From Gonapodya prolifera JEL478 (Eukaryota > Monoblepharomycota > Monoblepharidomycetes > Monoblepharidales > Gonapodyaceae): a stretch of 64,000 nt of DNA. A program made the translations under genes and the position numbers. The notes under the pieces are model-generated. The model saw only the letters and a list, made by a program, of their open reading frames with translations. It was not told the DNA's origin and searched no databases. Where the stretch lies: NCBI GenBank assembly GCA_001574975.1, contig KQ965816.1:109794-173793 (forward strand). The letters are read 5' to 3'. This document shows, one piece after another, positions 25,557 to 37,664 of this stretch; within the stretch, counting starts at the first letter, position 1, and each line of letters starts with the position of its first letter.

Positions 25557-28202
25557 TCAGAGCTTACAGCTTTTTAGAGCTTGGTCCAAGTCCGCAATCA
25601 AATCGTCCACATCTTCAATGCCTATCGACAGACGAATCACGTCGGGGCCTGCCCCTGCAGCGATTTGCTGCTCTTCTGTAAGTTGTCTATGAGTCGTAGA
25701 GGCTGGATGAAGGATGAGAGATCGCGTATCCCCTCTGATGTGGAACCGAATTGGTTGGTGAGCGAAATGTGGAATGTTTCGCACGAAATGAGATACCAAC
25801 ATGTTGGCAAGATGAGAGAATACGTTCACACTCTCCACGACTTTTGTTCCGTTCTCAAAGCCGCCCTTCACGCCTGTGCAAGATTTGATTGCCCGATGTC
25901 GAAATCAGCGCCAGGAACACGAGGCGCTCACCAAAAGTGAACACGCTTCCGGCCCCCTTCGGCAAATACTTTTCTACCAAGGGCGTGTACTTATTTCCCG
26001 CCAAACCAGCGTACGAGACCCACGCCACCACCGCATGGCTCTGAAGAAACTCCGCCACCTTCTTCGCGTTGGCACAATGCCGCTCCATTCGAAGATGCAG
26101 AGTTTCGATTCCCGTCATGGTCAAAAACGCATTGAACGGCGCCATGGTGGGTCCGAAGTCGCGCAGGGCGACGGCGCGGGCTTTGGTGGTGAAGGCGAAG
26201 TCGCCGAAGGTTTCTGGTTCGCCCCGAATTATGTGAGCTTGCTGTGCGGTTCTGAAAGCCGGTTTCATGGTTTAAGCTCACCGTAGAACACCAGGCCGTG
26301 GTACGCGGACTCGGGTTTCGTCAGGCTTGGGAATTTGTCGGTTTTGGCCCAGTTGAACTTTCCCGATTCTACAATACATCCGCCGAGACTGTTTCCGTGA
26401 CCTGATAGGAACTAATGTGAAAGGTTGGATGGGTTACTAAAGGGGTTTTAGATTTCGTAATTGTACTCCCTCACTTTGGTAGTTGAATGAACGACCAGGT
26501 CGGCTCCGTGCTTGAAAGGTTCTAGCAATTACCGCTCAATATAGTACCATCTTTGTAAAGTCCGTTAAGCAGGCCAACTCACGACACAGGTAGGGCGTAG
26601 CGAGTGTGTTGTCCTACAGAGCAAGACTTGCAATTAATCCCTCGGCTTGCACTGGAGTGATATCTTCGAATACGTACCACGATCAAAGGAATCCCATACT
26701 CCTGAGTGACCCGATTACACGCTTCAATATCGACAACGACCCCACCCGGGTTAGACAAACTCTCAATAAACACCGCCTTCGTCTTCTCGGTCACGACTCT
26801 CCTGAGACTGTCCATATCATCCGGGTCGAAAAACGTGCACTTCCAACCTAATTTCGGAAACGACATCTTGAATTGCGTGATCGACCCGCCGTATAGGTTC
26901 TGGCTGGCCACGAATTCGTCCCCCGGTTCCAGAAGCGTGAAGAAGGTCAGGAACTGCGCGGCGTGGCCCGAGCTGCTGCATAGAGCCGCACGACCGCCTT
27001 CAAGAGAGGCGATGCGCTCTTCGAGGGCCGAGACGGTAGGGTTTGTGAGGCGAGAGTATATGTAGCCCTGAAGAGAGTTGATATCGGGCGACGATGAGTT
27101 GATTCATGTGCCTTTCGTATCACATCACGAACTCACAAAAGTATGAAGATTGAACAGCGACGCGGCATGATCGACATCATCAAAAACATAGCTCGTGGTC
27201 TGATAAATCGGCATCGTTCGAGCCCCCGTGGTTGGGTCCGGCGTCACTCCCGCATGCACCGCGCGCGTCGCAAACCCAGGCTCTCTCTCCTCCACCCCAT
27301 CAGCAGCTTCCGGCGCCACCCACATCACTTTGCGCCTCTTCTCCCTGGGCGCCACGAACCTCTTACTGGACACGATCCCGCTGTTCACGCCCTGCCAGGA
27401 TAACTCTCCGCCCAACCGCCCAAACTCGATCTTGGGGCACCGGTCCATGACGACCACGAGACCCGCCCGCTGGGCCTCGAGCGCCGCGGTGTCGTTGCGG
27501 ACACCGAGTTGCATCCATACGACTCGCGCACCGATGGCGATGGCGGAGGACACGATGGGAGGGACGGATGAGGAGGCGCGAAAAATGTCGACCTAAGAGT
27601 GGTTGGGATGGAGTGTGTGCAGCACTGCGCGATTGGGGGAAGACATACCATGTCGACAGGCTCGGGGATGTCTTCCAGACGAGCGTACACGCGCTCGCCG
27701 AGGAGCTCTTTTCCGGCCATTCCTGGGTTGACGGGGATGACGCGGCATCCTTTATCCTGTTTTTTCACGTCGACCAAATCACCCAAGTACTCTCAAGTGG
27801 CGGTTCGAAGATTCAACCCACCTGCAGATACTTCATCACGAAGTACGAAGGCCGATTCCAGTTCGAAGACACGCCCACCATGGCGATGGTGCGCACCGTT
27901 GAGAGTATTGAGCGCAGCATGTCGTCGGAATAGCGGAGCGGGGGGAGTGGGTCGATGGGGCCATGAGGGTCGATCGGCGCCGCAAGGAGGCCAGGCCGCG
28001 AGGTGTAAAAGGGGCGGTGATGGAATGGTGATTGAAGAAGAGGAGGCGCTCGGTGGTGGGGAAATGAGGACGGTGAAGACGTGACTCGGTTCGATTTCGC
28101 TGTCAGAAAGAACCGCGGGACCGTTGCGGTGAGAGTACGATTCAGTTGTGCCGCGTCGAGTCCATTTCGCCACCGTGCAGCGTGAGCCACGCGTGGAATC
28201 AT
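25557..28202 (-). CDS. CoA-binding domain fused to O-acetylhomoserine sulfhydrylase-type PLP enzyme (copy 2, putative mitochondrial)
   Basis: Ten exons: 28202-27822, 27756-27649, 27592-27137, 27067-26678, 26613-26583, 26521-26475, 26411-26282, 26213-25932, 25873-25801, 25734-25557. They join in frame to 691 aa. The first ~70 residues are rich in Arg, Ser and Pro with a single acidic residue ([26 protein letters not shown]), as in mitochondrial presequences. Then comes the CoA-binding domain ([39 protein letters not shown]) and the PLP enzyme ([29 protein letters not shown], Schiff-base lysine after HST, terminal [14 protein letters not shown]). The exons of 390, 31, 47, 130, 282 and 73 nt are identical in length to copy 1, but this copy has an extra intron inside the CoA-binding domain. 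The two genes lie 11 kb apart on the same strand, consistent with duplication and later insertion between them. Confidence 0.92.
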
Positions 28203-28317
28203 GCTGCAAGGTGGTGCAGATCAACGGCTAAAATTTGATTCCGGACAACTCAAAAATTCATTTGTAGTTAGTGACGCATTTACAATACAATGTACTCTGA
28301 AAACATCTTATGTACGC

Positions 28318-29194
28318 CTACTCATCCACATCAAACGATAAGAGCTTCTTGCTCCTCTTCGCACCCGCCCCAGACTTCCCCGCACCCTTTTGTGCACCGT
28401 CCGCATTGTCCTCCGACGCAGCTCGCTTCAGCGTCGGTCGTTTTTCATCTTTTTCGCCTGTCGATGTGGGTTTCTTGAAGACCATTTTAGTCTGGGCGTC
28501 GATGGCGTCGGTGTCGTCGTTGGGGTTCGGCTGCTCCTTGCTTCCTCCTTTTGCAGAAGGCCGTTTGGACCCCAAGATGCTAGATGACGATTTGGAAGGA
28601 CGGCTTCCTTCCGTCATTTCTGAGAGTCGCGAGGAAAGTGCATGGAATCAATAAACTTCACGTCAAACGTTGTCCACATGGTTCCGCTGATCCTCCGACA
28701 GATCTTTTGTCCCATTACATGGACTAACAGGGCTTAGTACGTGTGCGTAACTCACTAGCGCCACCCCCGAGGAGTTCGTGCACTTCTTCCTGACTCAACC
28801 CCCCGACATCGTCGGCGACGAGAGGCTTTTCGTCATCAGGAACCGGTCTCGACGGTCCCTCAGCTTCATCGTCCTCGGCGTCGAAATGCGGTCTCTCGAT
28901 GCCCGCGATTCGCGCTCTCTTGTCCTCAATTGTCGGTCCTGCCGGCGATAACCCCACGATATCCTGAAGGAACTTTGGTCTTTGGTACTCAAACGTAAGT
29001 CCTTGCCGAAACTGGTAGTTGCTCTTCTTGTCCGAGCCTCCACCGCCGCCTCGACCTCCAGACTTCTGCCCACCAGATCCTCCAAACCCCGACGGAATAC
29101 TGCGAGGGCCATCGTCGTCCCAGGCATTAAAATCTCGGCGACCTTGTCCTCGCCCCCGTCCACCACGACGAGAATTTCCCTCGTAATCGTCCAT
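28318..29194 (-). CDS. DUF4604 / KIAA1143-like protein, 2 exons
   Basis: Exons 29194-28756 and 28619-28318 (phase 1) give 246 aa. The N-terminal ~60 residues are a Gly/Arg-rich RGG-like tract. Then the family signature: LTFEYQRPKFLQDIVG, PTIEDKRARI, an acidic stretch, and a short helix LSQEEVHELLGG. The C-terminus ends MVFKKP...KRSKKLLSFDVDE. This order (aromatic N-terminal motif, acidic middle, Val-Phe-Lys-Lys, terminal LSFD) matches the eukaryotic KIAA1143/DUF4604 family as I remember it. Its function is not established; the basic tail and RGG tract suggest nuclear RNA association. It is divergently transcribed with UTP7, which may imply co-regulation with ribosome biogenesis. Confidence 0.8.
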
Positions 29195-29296
29195 ACAAAT
29201 GCAATCAATCAATTGAAGAGTACGTGAGACACCGTGCACAAAATAAATTAGCCAGCTTTGGTCGGGTCCACGGCTTTCTCCTTTCTCACCAAAACG
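29195..29296. promoter_or_regulatory. Compact bidirectional promoter (DUF4604 / UTP7)
   Basis: Only 102 bp separate the start codons of two divergent intact genes, so both promoters and 5' leaders must overlap here. No TATA box is evident. Confidence 0.65.
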
Positions 29297-31436
29297 ATGG
29301 ATCAATCAAAATCCCTGGACGAGGGGAAGAGCGCAAAGGGCAAGAAGAAGGGAGGCAGAGACAATCTGCCAAAGGTGCCCAAGGAACTGCTGGACAAGTA
29401 TGCCAGGTCGGAGAACGGAGTTAAGGTCAAGCGAGTGAGTGTTCCCCTGCGTTTTGCGATTCGCCATCTCCGTTGCTAAAACCAGCTCTTTGCCCTCCTC
29501 TGCTCTGCTTGTTCGGGCGCCTCGATACTTAAAGTCTGCCACGGACAAGAAGCTCTCCGGGAACCTAAAGCGCTTACAGCACCAGACAGATGAAGCAGTC
29601 GCGTCAGCCGCTCGCACCGAGGCCCTTCTGCCCGAAGAAGTCGGGTTCTTGGTCGCGGAGGGGATGGAGAAGACGTACAAGTTTTCGCAGCAGGAGATTC
29701 GGGAGAATGTCGACCTTAATACTTCGGCAAAGGTCAGTGTGAAGTCTTTGGTGAACTCTTGGGACCGCAAAGATGTATTCTTGCGACGGAAGTCCTGATG
29801 GAGGTGGTACGCTGCTTGTTATGGTCACCGGCCTGACACCTGGCTCGTCGCCAGAACTTCGAACTCAAACTGGACCAGTTCGGACCGTACAAAATCGACT
29901 ACACCCGGAACGGCAAGTAGGTACACCTTTAATCCTCTCCCACCCACCGTTCTCGCCTCACCAACCTCCCCTACGCCAGATTCCTCGTCATCGCCGGCCG
30001 CAAAGGCCACCTCGCCTCCTTCGACTGGCAAAAGGGCCGCCTTGCGTTCGAAATCCACCTTAAAGAAACCCTCCGGGATGTGTGCTACCTCCACAACGAG
30101 ACCATGCTGGCCGTGGCGCAGAAGAAGCACGTGTATGTCTACGACAAGACAGGGGCCGAGCTGCATTCGATGAGGAAGCATATTGACGTGGAGAGGCTCG
30201 AATTTTTGCCGTATCATTTCTTGCTGGCGTCGGTGGTGAGTCGTGGAGGTGGTTCATCAGGCCCGTTCTCTCAGACATTCAGCACCTTGCACGCCCAACT
30301 CCAACCCAACCCCAGGGCAACTCGGGCTACCTCCGCTACCAAGACACTTCCACAGGCGCCTTTGTCGCGGAACTTCGCACAAAGCTCGGCCGATGCGAAG
30401 TCATGGCGCAGAACCCTTATAACGCTGTCATGAACCTCGGCCACTCCAACGGGGTCGTCACCATGTGGGCGCCGTCGGTGCAGACGCCGCTCGTTAAGAT
30501 GCTATGTCATAGGGGGCCTGTCAAGGCGGTGGCGGTGGATAAGGGGGGATAGTGAGTGATATTGGTTTGAGAGGCACAGGCTGGGGTGAAGTGATGCTGA
30601 CGGAGAGTGATGGCTAGCTACATGGCAACTGCCGGTCTTGACGCCCAGCTTAAAATCTGGGACGTGCGCACCTTCAAACCCGTCCACGAGTACTTCACTC
30701 CAACCCCCGCTGAAACCCTCTCCATCAGTCACACTGGCTTGCTCGCTGTGGGTTACGGACCCCACGTCGCCGTAAGTTTGTCACTCTTTCATTGTTACCG
30801 ATCACCGTTGACTCACCACCCTCCGTCTAGATCTGGAAAGACGCCTTCAAAACCAAGCAAAAATCACCATACATGACACACTTCATCCCCTCCCAATCCG
30901 TCACCCGCGCCCGCTTCTGCCCCTTCGAGGACGTTCTCGGAATCTCACACACGGGCGGTTTCTCATCACTCATCGTTCCCGGCGCGGGCGAACCCAACTT
31001 CGACGCTCTGGAAGCGAACCCTTACGAGACGGCCAAGCAGCGCAAGGAGCGCGAGGTGCGGCAGCTGCTGGATAAGTTGCAGCCCGATATGATCACGCTG
31101 AACCCGGACTTTATCGGCGGGGTGGAGCGCAGTGCGGGGGAGATGCAGAAGGAGGAGCGCAAGATTGCGTTCGAGGCAAATCACGCAAAGGAAGGGACGG
31201 CGTACACGCCTTTTGCGAAGAAGAGGGGCAAGGCGTCCAAGCTGAAGCGATACTTGAATGGGCAGAGCAACGTGATTGATGGGAAGAGGGAGGCGTTGAG
31301 GGAGAAGCTCGAGACGGAGCGGAAGGAGCGGGAAATGGCCAAGAAGAGAGAGGAGCAACGGAAGAAGATGGGGAAGGACGCGGAAGAAGTGGACGTGTTT
31401 CAGAGATTTGCGAATAACAAGAGGAAACGTGTGTGA
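29297..31436 (+). CDS. UTP7: UTP7 (WDR46) U3 snoRNP/SSU processome subunit, 7 exons
   Basis: Exons 29297-29434, 29535-29732, 29855-29916, 29980-30235, 30316-30551, 30618-30771 and 30831-31436 give 549 aa in frame. UTP7 is a WD40 protein of the small-subunit processome, acting in the nucleolus in 18S pre-rRNA maturation. The hallmark N-terminal block is present ([32 protein letters not shown]), followed by [19 protein letters not shown] and WD repeats ([46 protein letters not shown]). After the propeller comes a conserved tail ([29 protein letters not shown]) and a basic, coiled C-terminus ending NNKRKRV. The start at 29297 is the first ATG downstream of the divergent neighbour. Confidence 0.95.
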
Positions 31437-31766
31437 CCGGGAGGGCAGAGTGGCCTGCTTGCAGATCGATCTGTGGCTTCGTGAAATGTTTGTACTATTC
31501 GCATCGTACTTTTTAAAATCTAAAAATACATCGATCAAAACATGTTCTCGAGCGTCTAATGCCATTTTCACGTTGGGGAGACTACCCAGAGGCCTCCGTA
31601 ATAGTTTTTCCATGCTTTTTCTCAATATTATTTTCGGCACCCCACACTGTGAGATCAGACAGTCAACTCAGATGGCATCGGGGAACAAAAAGTCGGCGAG
31701 TCTAAAGGGCCGTAAAAGAAGGCGTCATTCGACCTGATGACGGAGCATCAAAGCACCCTACTAAAC
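31437..31766. other. 3'-3' intergenic spacer
   Basis: Convergent spacer between UTP7 and the makorin-like gene; AT-rich pieces near 31510-31530 may serve as 3' end signals. Nothing else is seen. Confidence 0.4.
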
Positions 31767-34206
31767 TCACTTCACTTGGCCCATAGGTCTGGCAGCCTCC
31801 TCGTCGCCGCCTTGTACGAACCGCAGCTTGACTTCCTCTTTGGTTCCATCACGATACCGGTGAGCGTAAAAGCAAGACGTCCCGAAGGGGCACTGGCCAT
31901 CCCCATAGTTAAAATGACGACATGGTATGGCGCTGGAATCGCGTGGCTTCATTAGGAGAGACGCTGGGAGGCGCTATCGACATAATACATACCCGAGTTT
32001 CGACTTGTAAAGTTCGATCGTCCGCCTCTTATCGTCCCCCATGAGCCACACGGAAGACGGTGTTACAAACGGCGTGAAGACACGGCATAGGGGGCACGAC
32101 TTGGATTCGTCCTGGGCATTGGCTTGGCGCCATTGGCGGATACAAGTGATACAAAAAGCTGCGGGAACGGAGCGTGTGTGTGTNGGGGGGGGGCGGCAAA
32201 TCAGGATGATGATAGCGACCAGAACTTATGGGACCCACCGTGATCGCAAAACATGAGGCCGAAGCGGGGGTCACGTTTGAGGGCGACTATTGTCCATGGT
32301 GGCGGAGTAAATCACATGAAAGAGAAGGAAAGAAGGGATTTGCTGCATACCGGACTCAAAACAAACTCCGCACTCCACATCTGCGCTTTCTTCCACAGCT
32401 CTTCGATCAGAGTCCCTTTCCATCGCCTTCCGCGTGCACTCATCGATGTGCTCTGGGGAGTAGAAGTCAATACGGATGAGTGACTTGGACCGAACACACC
32501 GGCTGCGTTAAGACAACCCTTACCCTGATGGGCTTCAGCGCTTTCGTGAGGATGGAGAACAAACTTCCCACACGACGGACAAGGAAGGCCATGGAGGTAC
32601 TGGCAGTTCTGATACCGACAGGAGCCCGCCGCCGCGAAAGGGCAGAGCTGATATATGAGAATATGGTCAAATATTGAGGACGATCGATTGGCTCTCAGCA
32701 CCGTACTCACAGGTAGCGACCCATTTCCAAAGGTGTCTGATAGACCTCTCCTCGGATCTGCAGAAGGTGGCAGCCCTCTCCCGGCTGCCGCCGAGTAAGA
32801 AAAATTGGACAAGATTCCGTTACTCGGAACCCTATGGAAGTTCGGCGGCGTCTTCTCCCTTTTCGGACTTCCCACTGCCCGATCAAATCTCTCCCTCTGG
32901 TACTCCCTCTCCATCTCCATCTCGAACAAGTCATCCCCACTCGCAGCCGCGGCCCCAACAAGAACTCGCGCAAGCATCGAGTTGGAGGGCGGGGTGCTCA
33001 CTCGCTGGATCTCTGCGCCTCGCATGTACGGTGATCCAACGGGCGATCCTCGAGGAGAACCGCGCGCATCCGCAGCGTGATGGGATAGTCCAACGAATGG
33101 GATTCCTCGGGAGCCTGGGCTGGATACGACGACACCGTCTTCCGGGAGGGATCGACCGTACATTCGGAGAGGATCGTCAACGATGCGTCCGGGAGCAAAG
33201 GAGTGAGCTTGACGTGGGGCAGCGGCCATTCCCCGGCGGAAAGGGAAATCAAGGGGACCCAACTGTGACGCAGAAGGAGACCGAGCAATGGGATAAACAA
33301 CCCCATTAGAGAAAGGAAGTGGAATCCGCATAGGTCCATCAGGATGCCCCGTTGATGTCCGGTGCCCGCTGTTCTCTCGAAGCTGAAGCTGCTCCAAAGG
33401 AGTAAGCAGGTCCGAAAGGGAGGAGGGCAGCAGAGAGGCGGGTGATCCATTTATTGGATCATCAGAGTGACGAGGGGGACGCGAAGCTACAGCGACTGGT
33501 TCCGAGCGGGAGAATCCACCACCAGGTACCCGAGGAGGGGAAGTTGCAAATTGTCCTTGAATGTGATTCATATTCGGTATCGGCGACGGGGGAGAAGAAG
33601 AGAGAGCAGATGATCCCGCGCCAATCGATATTAATCGATTGACAGCATTTGCCTCCAAGTCGGAACGATCGCCTCGACGGTTCTTGCGCTTTATGTCTCC
33701 ATCGACAGGAATTATGTGAAGCAGAGCGCAGTTGGCACCGTATTTGCAGTTCCCCTGGACAAAATCTTCGCGACGTGTTAATGATGGAAGGCTGTTGGGG
33801 TGTACAGCGATAACGAGCTCACATTTGCATATAATGGTGGCCTCCGGTTCCTCGTGACTAAACGCGCATGCACGTCCCGCTGTACACCGTCCCTGATGAA
33901 AAAATTTACAGGGTACGTGTCGTACAGATGCTCCTACGGAACATGGAAGATCTCATCAGCTCGACACTCGCCCTTGTTTCGCGAAGGCGACCCACCCTTT
34001 TCGTCAGCTTCCCTCGACGTTCGAGGGGCGCCACGGCCCGCCGCGCCAGGATGTGGAACAGTGGCCCTCCCTCTCGCCGAAATAGCGCCCCTGGGCCGCT
34101 CTTGTGCCCTGTTGAGAACTTGTCTGGGGAACGACGGTCCCACCTGCTGGAAGCCGCCGTCGTCCAGGGGAGCTGCGTTTGATGGAGGGAATGGTGCTGA
34201 AGGCAT
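31767..34206 (-). CDS. Makorin-like CCCH-RING E3 ubiquitin ligase
   Basis: Minus strand, several exons. In order: CCCH finger 1 ([19 protein letters not shown]), CCCH finger 2 after an intron ([19 protein letters not shown]), and a disordered Ser/Pro-rich linker of about 300 residues. A third finger follows ([20 protein letters not shown]), then the Cys-rich makorin segment ([13 protein letters not shown]), then the RING domain: VECGVCFE at about 32370, FCITCIRQW at about 32160 and SCPLCR at about 32090. The last CCCH finger is [21 protein letters not shown], ending ...MGQVK. Makorins ubiquitinate proteins and bind RNA. The sequence at 34206-33960 (Pro-rich N-terminus) reaches finger 1 through an apparent GC-AG intron (GGCGAGT...GTAG). 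Another frame up to 34495 may be the true start but needs a one-base shift in a C run near 34235. An N in a G run at 32184 lies in an intron. Confidence 0.8.
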
Positions 34207-34497
34207 GAGAGGTTGGAAACCGCCGTCTTTAGAGGAGCGCGGGGGAGTTGGGGGGAGATGGAAGCTCCTCGATTACATCAAAGAAAACTCGATCGCCGTC
34301 AACTATCTTTCGCTTACAGTTCGGATCTGACATTGGTCCCATTTCTTCCATCATGGCCATCGGATTAGAAACGCAAGTGGTCAGAAGTGGGTCTTTTTTT
34401 CTCGGCCATATGTTATCTTTGATAGGGTTGGAGGCTCTCCCCCACAATCGCATCTCCGAAAACATACCGTTATCAGGTACGTTGCTCAAGAACAAAT

Positions 34498-35819
34498 TTA
34501 TTCACTGATTTGCCAGGCTAATGTATGACCAGCCCAAAATGGAACAACCGCCCTTCTGACACCATCATCGTCCACAAATTCAAATTCCTCTTCAACCGCG
34601 CGAGGATGCTTCTTCATCGTCAACGTAGCCGAGACGTCCCGTTCAAGAGTTAAACCGTAGAATGCACGACCGTTCTCACAAGCGAATCGTGAAAGCTGAT
34701 TGAGCGCCCCAAAACTATCCAACACGGACGCAAGATACTCGGCAGTATGGGGTGTGACGAAGACGCCAGCATGCGCATGTGCTGTTTCTTTGGTGTGGCG
34801 AGGATGAGGTGCGGAATCGGTACCCATGAAAAAACGTGGATGACCTTCGTGTAGGATTGCAAGAAACAGCAAGGTCAGAAGACTGAATCACGCGAACATT
34901 ATCAAAAACAGACGAACGAAAAGGCTCAGATACCGTCGTAGAAGGAAATTTGTTCTCCATCATTATACAGAGTTAACCAATTCCGTTTGACATCAACGCC
35001 CGACGATAGGTCCTGGATCCCTCGATACCACAGGGTTCATCCGCTCCCGACTTCAAAACGTACCTTCTTTCACAACTTGACGAAGTGCGTCTCGATCACT
35101 TGGCAACTTCGCGACGGGCTTGCAGAAATGATGATTCTGACCCGCCCAATCATCGACAACAAGATCCAAGTGGTGCACTGTGATGGAGCATCCTACTGTC
35201 GGTCCAAGAGACTTGACACACTCTACCGCCGCCTCAGTGGTGGCATGCTCCAGGACTATTCTCAGTCGCGGGAAGTCATCGTGCAGTTTAACTAAGTGAT
35301 GCAAGAAGCGTTCCTCTGCGTTGAGAATGGTAACACCTCGAGCGTGGTCAGAAGGAATCTCGCCGTGAAGGTTGAGAGCCAGACCACATTCTTCCATCGC
35401 CTTGAACACAGGGTAGTAAGTCTCATACGATTCGATGCCTGAGTCCGAGTTTGTGGTAACACCCCGAGGGTAGGATTTCACCCCTGCCAAACAGCGCCGT
35501 TAAGAAAAGGCTCGCAAGTTTCCACTGTTGCCAACGCACCCACCACACCGGCCTCTTTGGCTTTCTTCACCTCATCGACGGTGAGTTCAGGAGTTAGATA
35601 GAGTGTCATTAAAAACTGGACTCCCGGCGCCAGCTTCTCAAGGTCCTTCTTGTATGAAATCGCCTGAGCTGTTGTCGTTATTGGGGGACGGAGATTCGGC
35701 ATGACGAGGGCAAGACCAACTCCCGACGATCGGACCATTGGTGTGACAAGACCCATGAGCGAGCCTTGGCGGAGGTGAATGTGGAAGTCATCGAGAAGGG
35801 GAGTCGTGATTGAACTCAT
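34498..35819 (-). CDS. URA4: Dihydroorotase (URA4 / PyrC type), 3 exons
   Basis: Exons 35819-35549, 35483-35064 and 34844-34498 give 345 aa. The enzyme is a zinc amidohydrolase that cyclises carbamoyl-aspartate to dihydroorotate in pyrimidine synthesis. Zinc and substrate motifs are visible: DDFHIHLRQG near the start (His pair and Arg), VMPNLRPP, GVKSYPRGVTTNS with the lysine expected to be carboxylated, LNLHGE, VLEHATT, and FFMGTDSAPH with the catalytic Asp. Length and order are those of class II (bacterial/fungal URA4) dihydroorotases. It begins 62 bp from the divergent start of the CDK7-like gene, so the two share a promoter region. Confidence 0.93.
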
Positions 35820-35881
35820 TTCTGACGAACAAAAACGAGGTGCCTGTGCGTTCCCTCCCTAAATTGACGAGTAGTTTGTGA

Positions 35882-37279
35882 ATGTTCCGCGCTCTCGATT
35901 CTGCGAATATTCTGCAGATGCCCATTCGAGACAGCTTCGAGGAAGACCGAGAGCGCATTGCTCTTTCTCAAGCCTCGCAGGATGTCACCAGTGACTCTAT
36001 CAGAGACCGGTGTGCAACCTTGCATTCATCTGGCGAAAGCTGGAGGCGCTCAAAGTTTATCAGATATTCGAAGAACCAAAACATCGGAGAAGGAAAACAC
36101 GGAACTGTCTTTCGGGGAACAGACAGAGAGACAGGGCGAACTGTAGCCATCAAATCGTTCAAGGTGAGTCATCGTTGTGATATTCCATGGACATGTGTCC
36201 AACAGTTTCTTATCGCATTGCAGGCCAATGATAGCTGGACTCATGGCTTACAGATGGTGAGCTTTTCGTGACCGAGTTCCCGACATCGCCAAGAAACAAC
36301 TGAATGAAAGCACTGCTCAATCTCATTCGTCTTCCTCTATCATTCGACAACCACATGCGCTCAATGTACGACAATCGACCTTTAACAGGACCTTGTGCGA
36401 GAAATTAGAGCATTAAGGGAACTCCAACTTCCGAATATCATCCAACTTTTCGACATCTACCCCGAAAAGTCCTCAATTCACCTCGTGATGGAGTTTCTCC
36501 CGGCAGATGTAGAACAGATTATCAATTCTTCTCAATTTTTCAGCGGTCCGGTTTATAAACGCGTACTAAATCAAAAATATCGGACCTTTCAAAATAATTC
36601 TGACTTTGAAGGGTTGTCCAAAAATGTTTCGGGATACATAAAAAAATTTGGAAGAGGAACTGGATCCCTCGGCAAACCCCTTCCGCGAACACGTCTGCAC
36701 GAATACATGGATACCGGTGGTGGTACGGACGAGTTTTACCGAGGATTGGCGTGGTGGGCAGAGGCGGGTGCAGTCAGCGTTGAGGGTCCAAGAAGCAGGT
36801 GCGAGAACGGGTTGGAGAACAAGTCGAGGGAGCGTAAGATGGTTGGAGAAAGCCGTCGAGCCTCGCTAAAGAAGAAGTCATGGCAACCCTGGTGAAGGAG
36901 ATAAATGCGGTGGAACGGTTGGAAGTTGCGATTCTTGCTCTAGTTCCAAACAGCGTCGTCTTGGCGTCAACCTCCGCGCGATCGCCTCTCCGATGTTGGT
37001 TCTTGGTGTCAAAGTCCATCGATCACCTTTTCCACTATCGATCGCCATGAGAGCTTCTTCGCCGACGGTAAGCCGCTCATCCGCGTTTTATTTATAGTTG
37101 ATGGGATCGATCTGCCTTGTCTCTTCAGGCGCTGGAACATCCATACTTTCGAAACGCCCCAGCTCCGCGAGACCTTTCCTGCTGCCAAAGTTGTCAGTTC
37201 CAAATACCGCAACCCAGAAGGTCTGGATAAGAAGAGAAAGTTTGAAATGGATGAAGGTGAGAATATGAAGCATCTTTGA
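35882..37279 (+). pseudogene. CDK7/Kin28-like protein kinase, central part missing
   Basis: The start gives a short leader, then the kinase N-lobe IGEGKHGTVFRGTDRETGR with the catalytic lysine in VAIKSFK. After an intron comes REIRALRELQLPNIIQLFDI, corresponding to the C-helix, and the hinge LVMEFLPADVEQII. This pattern resembles CDK7, the TFIIH/CAK kinase. After about 36545 the homology stops: no HRD, DFG or T-loop follows. Then near 37130-37160 the family's end reappears (ALEHPYFRNAPAP), with a basic tail (LDKKRKFEMDEGE) one frame away. The intervening ~580 bp (36550-37125) has open frames but no kinase sequence. It is either a replaced or rearranged segment or a mis-assembly. As it stands it cannot encode an active kinase. 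Confidence 0.65.
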
Positions 37280-37664
37280 CATAGCACGTTTCGGAGATGT
37301 GAGAATAAAATCTTCAGGTGATGGTGGAAGTGTCGTGAATGACGTCCCCCACAGCCTTGCTCGGAAACTCTTTTAAGAACGTAATCTCAAACATGTAGCA
37401 TAATTCACGCATTCATTGGTCTGCAAAAGCATTGGTTTTCGTTTCCACACCACAGAAGCGGATGCATATCGTGCCGTCGTTTGTCCCGCTTCGCAACCTA
37501 CTTCGCACCACCGGTGACGCTTCTCAGTGATGCCCAATCAACTCTTTGTCGACCTTCAAAAGTATCCATCGGAACCGGAAGACTCGGTGAGAGCGAATGT
37601 CTGTCGCGTCTGCCTTGGGAATACCTCCAACTGATATTGATGGCCTGATGCTGTCTCCAAAATT
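37280..37664. other. Spacer / uncertain 5' exons
   Basis: Between the CDK7-like end and the first secure TBC exon. Short frames such as MPNQLFVDLQKYPSEPEDS (from about 37530) could be N-terminal exons of the TBC gene, but I cannot confirm the splice sites. Confidence 0.3.

Noticed and set aside
32184-32193. G-quadruplex or functional poly-G tract
   Set aside because: An N next to the G run here and at 48376 marks an assembly problem, and the run lies in intron or spacer sequence.
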